Shown: positions 34,664 to 41,400 of the stretch, one piece after another | Numbering within the stretch: position 1 is the stretch's first letter | Layout: each line of letters begins with the position of its first letter | Source: PVC group bacterium | Lineage (GTDB): Bacteria; Verrucomicrobiota; Kiritimatiellia; UBA8416 | Reading direction: 5' to 3' | DNA: 41,400 nt | NCBI GenBank assembly: GCA_003567005.1 | Contig: PXBF01000063.1 | Span: 1 to 41,400, forward strand | Made by a program: the position numbers and the translations under genes | The notes under the pieces: generated by a model | The model's database searches: none | Seen by the model: the letters and a program-made list of their open reading frames with translations, nothing else | What the model was told of the DNA's origin: nothing

Positions 34664-36418
34664 GTGGAGCGTAAACGCACAGAAACCTTATGGCGTTTTA
34701 TTCGTCCGTTCCGGAAGCATTTAGCGGGGTTGTTACTGTTGACGGCAGTGCTATCTGCGTTAGGTATGCTTCCACCTCTGATTACCCGTCTGATCATTGA
34801 TCGCGTTTTAACGCAAGGCGCACGTCATCTTCTGATGCCTTTGGGTATTGCGGTTCTGGTGGTTCCAACCTTGGCGGCCTGTATCGGATTTTTCCAGCAT
34901 AACTGGATTGCTTATGTGGGGCAAAAGTTTGTTTTGCAGATACGAGCTGCGGTTTATGACCACTTTTTGCGTTTGTCCCTGGGGTATTTTCATAGCAACA
35001 GCAGTGGTAAGCTCGTCGGTCGCTTGATGGAGGATAGCGCGGCCGTGCAGAGCATGGTGACGGCGACATCCGTGCAGATCTTGTCTGACTTAATCACAGC
35101 TTTGGCTTCGGTTTTGATCACATTTGCCATCAACTGGCGATTGGCGTTATTGCTTTTGGGTATTGTGGGCGTTTTTGTGCTGAATTACCGCCTTAATGTG
35201 ATCCGGTTACGTCGGACCCACCGTCTTTACCGTCGATCGCAGGATCGTTTGGCGGGCGGGATCAGCAATCGTTTGGGGGGTGCATTAACGGTCAAATCAT
35301 ATGGGGCGGAAGCTCGGGAACAGGAAATGTTTTCGCGTCAATCGGATGAGGCTGCGTTATTGTTTGAAGAGGCCATTCTTGCAAATAACGATTTTCATAT
35401 GAATACAACCCTTCTGCAAGGGTTAAGCCATGCGTTGATATTTTTTGCTGGTTGCGGGCTTGTTCTTCAGGGGACGGCGACATATGGGGATGTTGTGGCT
35501 TTCACAGCATATGCGATGCAATTGCTCTGGCCTGCTGTACGGTTTTCGATGGTTGCGCAGCAGTTTCAGAATGTTGCGGTTTCGGTCGATCGACTGTTTG
35601 AGATATTGGAGGAAGCACCACGCATATTCTCGAAGCCGGGGGTTGTCCCAGGGCCACGAGTAGCGGGTCGTGTCGATTTTACGCATGTATCTTTCTCCTA
35701 TGTACATGACGTGCTCGTTCTGCAGGATTTCGATTTGCATGTTGCGCCAGGCAGTCTGGTTGCGCTTGTGGGCCCGACTGGCTGTGGGAAGACGACGGTT
35801 CTTTCCCTGCTTTTGCGCTTTTACGATGTACAGGAGGGGTCAATCCGAATTGATGGTAGGGATGTGCGGGATTATGACGTGGGTAGCTTGCGGCGGCAGT
35901 TCGGGATTGTGTTGCAAGAGTCGCTTTTGTTCAATGTTACCGTGGCGGAAAATATTCGGTATGCGCGCCCAGATGCCACGCAGGACGAAATCGAAAATGC
36001 TGCTCGACTGGCAGAGATTCATGATGAAGTTATGATGATGCCATCGGGATACGATACCTTGTTGGGGGCGCGCGGGGTTGAGATCTCCACGGGCCAGAAG
36101 CAACGCATTAGCATTGCCCGCGCCATTTTGGCAGATCCGCCGATCTTGATCATGGATGAAGCGACTAGTGCGCTTGATAGTGACTCTGAGCGCAAGATTC
36201 AAATTGCCCTGGCGCGATTTCTTCAGGGGCGTACCGCTTTTGTGGTAGCGCATCGTTTAAGCACGATTCGGGATGCCGATATGATTATTCTTTTGGATCG
36301 CGGGCGTGTGGTTGAATCGGGTGATCATGATGCATTGATGGCACGCAAGCATGGGCGGTACCGTAGGTTGTACGAACAGCACGCAGGGCATGGGGTATTG
36401 CAGGAGGATGAGATATGA
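34664..36418 (+). CDS. ABC exporter half-subunit A (consensus ATPase site)
   Basis: A 584-residue exporter half: six helices, then an NBD with Walker A GPTGCGKTT (Lys376), Walker B ILIMDEATSALD (catalytic Glu499) and VVAHRLSTI (His530). The signature is altered to ISTGQ (474-478). Active Walker motifs with an altered signature are one half of the pattern of heterodimeric exporters such as TM287/288. GTG 34664 was chosen, two bases after the adaptor stop; TTG 34640 is possible. The stop overlaps the partner start by four bases (ATGA). Confidence 0.88.
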   Translation: MERKRTETLWRFIRPFRKHLAGLLLLTAVLSALGMLPPLITRLIIDRVLTQGARHLLMPLGIAVLVVPTLAACIGFFQHNWIAYVGQKFVLQIRAAVYDHFLRLSLGYFHSNSSGKLVGRLMEDSAAVQSMVTATSVQILSDLITALASVLITFAINWRLALLLLGIVGVFVLNYRLNVIRLRRTHRLYRRSQDRLAGGISNRLGGALTVKSYGAEAREQEMFSRQSDEAALLFEEAILANNDFHMNTTLLQGLSHALIFFAGCGLVLQGTATYGDVVAFTAYAMQLLWPAVRFSMVAQQFQNVAVSVDRLFEILEEAPRIFSKPGVVPGPRVAGRVDFTHVSFSYVHDVLVLQDFDLHVAPGSLVALVGPTGCGKTTVLSLLLRFYDVQEGSIRIDGRDVRDYDVGSLRRQFGIVLQESLLFNVTVAENIRYARPDATQDEIENAARLAEIHDEVMMMPSGYDTLLGARGVEISTGQKQRISIARAILADPPILIMDEATSALDSDSERKIQIALARFLQGRTAFVVAHRLSTIRDADMIILLDRGRVVESGDHDALMARKHGRYRRLYEQHAGHGVLQEDEI

Positions 36419-38361
36419 GCCGTACATGGCGACATCGTAGCATATCGTATCGCCCTCCTCTGGATCGGGAGTCTGTGCGGGGCGGGGGATGGTTGCCCGT
36501 GGTTCGTTTCTTTGTTCGATACCTGGCACCCTTCAAGATGGTCATCTGCATTGGTGTTGTCTTGTTGACGTTGAATGCCTGTTCGGGGTATTTGCTGGCC
36601 TACTATTCACGCATTGTTGTGGATCGGATCCTTATGGTGCAAACCGCCGAGACAGGGGAAGTGGCGGGCAGATTGCAGGCGCGTGATGGTTCACGGGAGG
36701 AGCGAGCGGTAACGGCGGAGCGGCCGCGACATGGGCATCTGCATGAACGGGTTCGCTCGGTAACGGCTTCGGCTCGTCCACCGGGGGCCGGCAGATCCCT
36801 AGCGGGCATGTTTGGGGTATTTGTTGCCACGTTGGTGCTTTTGAATCTTGCAGCGCGCTGGGCTGCCCGGTTGCGGATTCAACTGAAGCGTGAGATTACC
36901 CGGAATTTGCGAGATGATTTGCATCGTAAGGTGCTTTCCTTGTCCAAATCCTATCATGAGCGTCACCCGCCGGGGCGTTTGCTGGCGCGGATTCTTTCAG
37001 ATGTGGATGCCCTGCGAAAACAGCTCATCGATGCCATATTTCAAATCGGGCATCAGGTAGCCATGATGCTCATCGGGTTGGGGTTATTGGTCACGGTGGA
37101 TTGGCGTATGGCAGTTGTTTTTCTGTTTGTGCTATTCCCATATGTTGGTTTAGTGCGTTTTTTCCAGAAGAGGATGGTGCCCGTGCATCGGGAGGTACGC
37201 CATACGAATTCGTGCATGTATGGGTATGTTTCCCAGAAGCTGGATGCGATACGCGCGATATTTGCTTATGGACGCGAAGCCCATGAAAGGTTGGTATTTC
37301 GGAGATTATCGCACAGCATGTTCCGGGATGTCCTAACGCATGAGCGATATAGTGCCGGATTGAATTTCTCGGCAGCCTTGATTACTTCCGGTTGCACGTT
37401 GGGTATGTTTCTGGCGGGTAGTGTCCTGGTTTTGCATCAGGATTTGACATTGGGGGAAATGTTGTTTGCCTATAGTGTTACCGCCACCTTGTTCAGTCCG
37501 GTGATCGGGTTGACGCAAGTCGCGGGTTCGGCATCCTCGATTTTTGTGTTAGGGCAGCGCATGATGCAGATTCTGGAGGCGGAAGTGGAGGTACCGGAGG
37601 ACCCGGGCGCTGTACCGTTTCCGGTGCCTTTGCGCGAGAGCATAAGCTTGCGCAATGTGCGCTTTGGGTATGGCGGTGGGGCCGATGCGGTTTTGCGTGG
37701 GATTTCCTTGCGGATTCCGGCCGGGCAGTGGGTTTGTATTATGGGACCGAGTGGCAGTGGTAAGAGCACGCTGTTGCATTTGATTAGCCGATTGTATGAC
37801 CCCCAGGATGGTCAGATTGAGGTGGATGGTACGCCTTTGCGTAAAATACGCTTTTCGTCCCTGCGTCGGCATATGGCTTTGGTTCCCCAGGAACCTCAGA
37901 TTTTTACGGGTACGGTGCGGGATAATATCACGTATGGAGATCCGGAGGCGACCCCGCAGGAAATCATGGATGCAGCGCGCGCAGCCGAGGCGCATGATTT
38001 TATCATGGCCTTACCCGTGCAATACGAGACATTGGTGGGAGAGCGGGGAACGACGCTCTCGGGTGGACAGCGGCAGCGGGTTTCCATCGCGCGGGCTTTG
38101 CTTCCGCGCCCGGAAGTTTTGTTATTGGATGATGTGACATCCGCTCTGGATGCCGAAACCGAGCAACGGATTCAACAGACGTTGGCGGGGTTGATGGTCG
38201 GCAAAACGGCTGTGGTTGTTTCCCAGCGTGTATCCATGGCGCGCCGTTGCCATAAAATCTGTATTTTGGCGGGAGGCGTGTTCATCGAGTCCGGTACGCA
38301 TGATACATTGATGCGTCGTGATGGCTACTATGCACAACTGGTGGCCCAGCAGACCCGTTAG
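36415..38361 (+). CDS. ABC exporter half-subunit B (degenerate ATPase site)
   Basis: A 648-residue partner of the preceding half-subunit. Walker A is GPSGSGKST (Lys450) and the signature is canonical LSGGQ (548-552), but Walker B is LLLDDVTSALD (Asp573 where Glu is expected) and the switch His is Gln604 (VVSQRVSM). This is the expected degenerate partner. Compared with subunit A it has about 45-50 extra, basic/Pro/Arg-rich residues between the first and second helices (about 75-125), on the periplasmic side. The start overlaps the preceding stop by four bases. The cargo is unknown. Confidence 0.88.
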   Translation: MSRTWRHRSISYRPPLDRESVRGGGWLPVVRFFVRYLAPFKMVICIGVVLLTLNACSGYLLAYYSRIVVDRILMVQTAETGEVAGRLQARDGSREERAVTAERPRHGHLHERVRSVTASARPPGAGRSLAGMFGVFVATLVLLNLAARWAARLRIQLKREITRNLRDDLHRKVLSLSKSYHERHPPGRLLARILSDVDALRKQLIDAIFQIGHQVAMMLIGLGLLVTVDWRMAVVFLFVLFPYVGLVRFFQKRMVPVHREVRHTNSCMYGYVSQKLDAIRAIFAYGREAHERLVFRRLSHSMFRDVLTHERYSAGLNFSAALITSGCTLGMFLAGSVLVLHQDLTLGEMLFAYSVTATLFSPVIGLTQVAGSASSIFVLGQRMMQILEAEVEVPEDPGAVPFPVPLRESISLRNVRFGYGGGADAVLRGISLRIPAGQWVCIMGPSGSGKSTLLHLISRLYDPQDGQIEVDGTPLRKIRFSSLRRHMALVPQEPQIFTGTVRDNITYGDPEATPQEIMDAARAAEAHDFIMALPVQYETLVGERGTTLSGGQRQRVSIARALLPRPEVLLLDDVTSALDAETEQRIQQTLAGLMVGKTAVVVSQRVSMARRCHKICILAGGVFIESGTHDTLMRRDGYYAQLVAQQTR

Positions 38362-38438
38362 TGCTACTTGCATATGGATCACCCATGCATTCGATGTGTA
38401 GAAAAGACGATGTGTGTATGCAGGGGGAAAATTGGCTA

Positions 38439-38466
38439 TTGACCTTTTGTGACGACTTTTGATAGC
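38439..38466 (+). promoter_or_regulatory. Candidate promoter of tRNA-Leu
   Basis: TTGACC (38439-38444) and GATAGC (38461-38466) with a 16-base spacer lie about 38 bases before the tRNA. The -10 is poor, so this is only a candidate. Confidence 0.35.
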
Positions 38467-38503
38467 TTGCTTCTCCTTGTACAAGATGCGTCTTGTCGCA
38501 TAA

Positions 38504-38590
38504 GCACCCGTGGTGAAATTGGCATACACGCATGGTTCAGGTCCATGTGCCCGCGAGGGCGTGGAGGTTCGAATCCTCTCGGGTGCACCA
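38504..38590 (+). tRNA. tRNA-Leu (anticodon CAG)
   Basis: A class II tRNA of 87 bases: acceptor GCACCCG (38504-38510) pairs with CGGGTGC (38580-38586). The anticodon stem GCATGG/CCATG(T) holds CAG in TTCAGGT, and a long variable arm follows (GCCCGCGAGGGC). The T arm is GAGGTTCGAATCCTC, the discriminator is A, and CCA is encoded. It reads CUG leucine. Confidence 0.95.
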
Positions 38591-38730
38591 GGTATCTGAA
38601 CCACAGTGCTTTATGCATGGGTTTGTCGTACGGGGGTAGCGGGCGCAGCGGATGCGGAGATCGCGATGTATGCCATAGTACGAGTAAGAGGCTGTGCGCG
38701 CGCGAGACATTTGGTTGATTGGGAGGAAAT

Positions 38731-39141
38731 ATGGCAGTAAAGATCAGAATGAAGCGAACCGGGGGTAAGAATGATGCTTGCTTTCGGCTGATAGCCGCAG
38801 ATGAGCGGTCTCCGCGGGATGGTCGTAACCTAGAGATTCTTGGTTGGTACGATCCGGCGGCGAAAGGACAAACCTTTGCGTTGAAGTTAGATCGGGTTGA
38901 CTATTGGTTAAGCGTAGGAGCCAAGATCACGGATACAGCGGCGAGTTTGGTTAAGAAGGCCCGCAATGGGAATGCTGGTGTGGTCGAGCCCGTGGAACAG
39001 GCTGATGCAGCTGCGGAAGTTGCAGCATCTGTTCCAGATGTTGGGGAAGCAACAGAGGCACCGGTAGCAGAGGATTTGGTTGCTCCGGTTGTGGAAGAGA
39101 CGCCTGCGGAGCCGGTTACAGAAGAGAAACCCGACGCGTAG
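38731..39141 (+). CDS. rpsP: Ribosomal protein bS16 with long acidic tail
   Basis: A 136-residue bS16. The core (residues 1-85, VKIRMKRTGGKNDACFRLIAADERSPRDGR and EILGWYDP) matches the family, whose members usually have 80-90 residues. The last 50 are an Ala/Glu/Pro/Val-rich extension (for example AAEVAASVPDVGE), probably disordered. ATG 38731 has GGGAGGAAAT just upstream. It begins the rpsP-trmD-rplS-rnhB-yraN block; rimM, usual between rpsP and trmD, is absent. Confidence 0.94.
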   Translation: MAVKIRMKRTGGKNDACFRLIAADERSPRDGRNLEILGWYDPAAKGQTFALKLDRVDYWLSVGAKITDTAASLVKKARNGNAGVVEPVEQADAAAEVAASVPDVGEATEAPVAEDLVAPVVEETPAEPVTEEKPDA

Positions 39142-39144
39142 TGG

Positions 39145-39813
39145 ATGCGTATTGACGTATTAACCGTATTTCCGGGGATGCTTGACGGATTTATTCGTGA
39201 AAGCATGTTAAAGCGTGCCGCGGATTTGGGTCGCGTGGCGTTGCATACGGTAGATTTGCGAGACTATACGGTCGATGCTCACCGCACGACGGATGATCGT
39301 CCGTATGGCGGTGGTCCCGGAATGGTGATGAAAGTGGAGCCGATCATATCGGCGGTGGAGGATATTCGGACCGAAAATGCACGTGTGATTTTGATGAGTC
39401 CACAAGGACAGGTTTTTCGGCAGTCGGTGGCACGTGCATTAGCGGTAGAATCACATTTGATTTTTATATGTGGACATTATGAGGGGATTGATGAACGCGT
39501 CCGCCTGTTGTTGCAGGCTGAGGAGTTATCGATCGTGGATTATGTACTGACCAATGGTGTGTTGCCAGCGGCGGTAGTAGTGGATGCAGTGGTTCGATTG
39601 TTGCCTGGTGTTTTAGGCGGTGAAGGAGCCACGGAAGAAGAGTCGTTTTCGGATGGGCTTTTAGAATATCCGCAGTATACACGACCTGTCGAGTATCGTG
39701 GGTTACGCGTACCGGATGTATTGCGATCGGGAAATCATGCCGCCGTGCGTGCCTGGCGCAGAGAGCAAGCAGAAGCTCGCACGAGAGAGCGTAGAAAAGA
39801 TTTGCTACAGTAA
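39145..39813 (+). CDS. trmD: tRNA (guanine37-N1)-methyltransferase
   Basis: A 222-residue TrmD, which methylates G37 next to the anticodon to stop frameshifting. The start [26 protein letters not shown] and [11 protein letters not shown] are typical. The catalytic-Asp segment in [15 protein letters not shown] is conserved. In the SAM-binding knot the usual SIGDYVLxGGELPA reads [14 protein letters not shown], with changes at Val131, Asn137 and Val139. The gene follows rpsP by three bases. Confidence 0.92.
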   Translation: MRIDVLTVFPGMLDGFIRESMLKRAADLGRVALHTVDLRDYTVDAHRTTDDRPYGGGPGMVMKVEPIISAVEDIRTENARVILMSPQGQVFRQSVARALAVESHLIFICGHYEGIDERVRLLLQAEELSIVDYVLTNGVLPAAVVVDAVVRLLPGVLGGEGATEEESFSDGLLEYPQYTRPVEYRGLRVPDVLRSGNHAAVRAWRREQAEARTRERRKDLLQ

Positions 39814-39833
39814 GTGGCAAGTGGGAGGAAGCA

Positions 39834-40193
39834 ATGAGTGCAGATATAGTACGCAAGATTGGTGATGAGGGGATGAAGAGCGATGTGCCGGATTTTCAAA
39901 TCGGTGATACGGTTTCGGTACATGTAAAGATACGCGAGGGAGATAAGGAGCGTGTTCAGGTTTTTACGGGTTACGTTCTTGCGCGTGATGGTGGTGGAGG
40001 AACAGAGACGTATACGGTGCGCCGTGTTTCTCATGGTGTTGGCGTTGAACGTGTATTCCCGTTGCATTCTCCCTATGTTGAAAAAATCGAAGTTGTGCGT
40101 TCTGCCCATGTGCGTCGCGCGAAGCTTTATTATCAGCGTGGTTTGACTGGTCGTAAGGCACGTCTAAAAGAGAAAATCGTTGTCAAAAAATAG
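39834..40193 (+). CDS. rplS: Ribosomal protein bL19
   Basis: A 119-residue bL19. It contains [52 protein letters not shown] and a basic C terminus, as in all bL19 proteins. ATG 39834 has GGGAGGAAG upstream. Its last 14 bases overlap rnhB. Confidence 0.95.
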   Translation: MSADIVRKIGDEGMKSDVPDFQIGDTVSVHVKIREGDKERVQVFTGYVLARDGGGGTETYTVRRVSHGVGVERVFPLHSPYVEKIEVVRSAHVRRAKLYYQRGLTGRKARLKEKIVVKK

Positions 40194-40860
40194 TCTTCTG
40201 CGTTACGAGCGGGAGCATTGGGCGCGGAATGCTGGGCTGGTGGCAGGTGTAGATGAGGCTGGTCGTGGGCCTTTGGCTGGTCCTGTTGTAGCTGCCGCTG
40301 TAGTATTTTCTCCTGCCCGCGCCGAACGGGAAATTCTGGGCGCGTTGACTGGGCTGACAGATTCGAAGCAGTTGGGAGCGTCTGATCGCGAGCAGTATTT
40401 CGCGTATCTTTCCACGTTGCCGGATGTTTCCATTGGAGTAGGCCTTAGTGAGGCAGCAGAAATTGACGAGATCAATATTTTACAGGCCACGCATGTTGCG
40501 ATGCATCGCGCGGTCCTTGCGCTTCCCCGTTTGCCGGATCATATTCTTGTTGATGGGCGTCCGGTTTCGGGGTTACCCGTAGCATCCACAGCAATCGTAA
40601 AAGGTGATTCGCTTAGTTTTTCGATTGCAGCGGCTAGTGTGATTGCCAAGGTTACGCGGGATCGAATCATGATTGAAATGGATGCACGTTATCCTGGGTA
40701 CGGTTTGGCCCGTCACAAAGGGTATGGGACGGCTTACCACATGCAAGCCCTACTTGAGCTTGGCTGTTGTCCGGAACACCGCCGTTCTTTTCGTCCGGTT
40801 CGGGAAGCGGCAGATATTCATGCTGGTCGAAGTCCTGCACAAAAGGATTTGTTTTCGTGA
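40180..40860 (+). CDS. rnhB: Ribonuclease HII
   Basis: A 226-residue RNase HII, which cuts RNA in RNA-DNA hybrids and removes misinserted ribonucleotides. [14 protein letters not shown] holds the first Asp-Glu pair, TDSKQL is the next motif, and [24 protein letters not shown] carries the later acidic and Lys residues. TTG 40180 lies inside rplS; it gives the usual 21 residues before the DEAGRG motif, but its ribosome site is weak, so the start is uncertain. The stop overlaps yraN (GTGA). Confidence 0.92.
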   Translation: MSKNSLLRYEREHWARNAGLVAGVDEAGRGPLAGPVVAAAVVFSPARAEREILGALTGLTDSKQLGASDREQYFAYLSTLPDVSIGVGLSEAAEIDEINILQATHVAMHRAVLALPRLPDHILVDGRPVSGLPVASTAIVKGDSLSFSIAAASVIAKVTRDRIMIEMDARYPGYGLARHKGYGTAYHMQALLELGCCPEHRRSFRPVREAADIHAGRSPAQKDLFS

Positions 40861-41291
40861 AGACTTGGCTATCGCGTTTCACAAAGGATCCTGAAGCGGC
40901 ACGTCATCTTGCGGTGGGTCTTTGGGGGGAAGCAAAAGCGGAGCAGTATCTTCGATCCAAGGGCCTGCGGATACGAGCACGACGACTACGTGTCGGGCGC
41001 CGTGATGAAATAGATTTGCTGGCGCAAGATGGGAAACAGCTCGTTTTTGTTGAGGTAAAAACGCGGCATAATGAGCAGTTTGGCCGCCCCATTACGGCCG
41101 TTGATCGAGCGAAACGCAAACGCATGTCGCGTGCGGCTGTACGCTATATACGGCGTCTACGTGATCCGAAGGTTTATTTTCGGTTCGATGTAGTAGAAGT
41201 GATTGGAAGTCCCGAAGCGCCGGAAGCTGATATTACCATTCGGCATATTCCCCAGGCTTTTCACTTAGATCGTAAATATATGCTCCCTTAA
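40857..41291 (+). CDS. yraN: YraN/UPF0102 family nuclease-like protein
   Basis: A 144-residue UPF0102 protein with the endonuclease-like core GEAKAEQYLRSKGLRI, RRDEIDLLAQDGKQLVFVEVKTR and the basic RAKRKRMSRAAVRYI. The Asp-x-Glu-x-Lys pattern (DEID... VEVK) is that of a PD-(D/E)xK fold, though activity is not established. GTG 40857 overlaps the rnhB stop, with AAAGGA upstream (40842-40847). A longer upstream frame is a shadow of rnhB. The TAA stop (41289-41291) is also the last part of the TTAA that borders the repeat element. Confidence 0.85.
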   Translation: MKTWLSRFTKDPEAARHLAVGLWGEAKAEQYLRSKGLRIRARRLRVGRRDEIDLLAQDGKQLVFVEVKTRHNEQFGRPITAVDRAKRKRMSRAAVRYIRRLRDPKVYFRFDVVEVIGSPEAPEADITIRHIPQAFHLDRKYMLP

Positions 41292-41400
41292 CCCGCATAT
41301 CTCACAAGCCATCTACTGCGAGCGCGAATCGCACGTCATATCGTGCCCGCGACTTGCGTGGCGACCTCCATGTGTTTCTACACACTGTCGCCCGCCACAC
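41288..41400. mobile_element. MITE-like palindromic element, longer copy (cut by window end)
   Basis: From 41292 it matches the left 40 bases of the element at 21293 exactly, then carries 59 bases the other copy lacks (41330-41388 or nearby), and rejoins it at the CCCGCCACAC end (41391-41400). The extra part completes a long palindrome: GTGGCGAC near 41358-41365 pairs with GTCGCC...CCAC, and TGTGT-ttct-ACACA is the centre. The left border is TTAA (41288-41291). By comparison the full element should be about 174 bases and end about 65 bases past the window. Confidence 0.82.

Noticed and set aside
1..41400. CRISPR array, prophage or complete insertion sequence
   Set aside because: No regularly spaced repeats, phage genes or transposase-like proteins were found; the repeats seen are dispersed palindromes.

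Overview
The window looks like a chromosomal stretch from a Gram-negative bacterium of the PVC type, most likely Verrucomicrobia/Kiritimatiellota-like. This rests on outer-membrane beta-barrel proteins, an MsbA-like lipid exporter, a WaaG-like glycosyltransferase, sulfotransferases, and a MoxR-DUF58-BatA-DUF4175-like-vWA cassette of the kind common in planctomycetes and verrucomicrobia. The lineage is an inference from gene content; no 16S rRNA gene is present. There is no prophage, CRISPR array or transposase gene.

Layout: 1-1513 is the end of a metal ABC transporter (ATPase, permease) followed by a Fur/Zur-type regulator. 1582-3357 is an orphan 7TM sensor histidine kinase, and a minus-strand TPR membrane protein and a DUF481 outer-membrane protein follow. 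5148-8044 holds a family 2 glycosyltransferase facing a minus-strand group of folK, an unnamed conserved gene and a ParA ATPase. tRNA-Thr(UGU) is at 8091-8166 and a GH95-like glycosidase at 8414-10618. 10699-19537 (minus) is the five-gene MoxR/vWA cassette, with a divergent secreted DUF4139-like protein. 21473-27222 is a surface-glycan region: a WaaG-like GT4, two sulfotransferases, a GT2 and an MsbA-like exporter.

27388-38361 is a tightly packed plus-strand run of seven genes. In order they encode an outer-membrane barrel candidate, a large protein joining a degenerate KaiC-like domain to a PPDK/PEP-synthase-type ATP-binding domain, a membrane-anchored subtilase, a multi-zinc-ribbon protein, an HlyD-type adaptor, and two ABC exporter half-subunits with the active-site asymmetry of a heterodimer. 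I do not recognise this combination, and it is my main candidate for an undescribed system: envelope export coupled to proteolysis. The last part is housekeeping: tRNA-Leu(CAG), rpsP, trmD (no rimM between them), rplS, rnhB, yraN.

The most informative non-coding signal is a family of long imperfect palindromes with CCCGCA-type ends (21293-21407, 41292 to the window end, and a more divergent one at 22705-22866). They look like non-autonomous mobile elements (MITEs). The two similar copies show that one is a 59-base internal deletion of the other. Their TTAA/CTAA flanks suggest mobilisation by an IS1380/piggyBac-like transposase encoded elsewhere.

The plus strand looks G/T-rich by eye over long stretches. 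Plus-strand proteins seem enriched in V/G/R and minus-strand proteins in H/Q/T/P, which suggests the plus strand is the replication leading strand.
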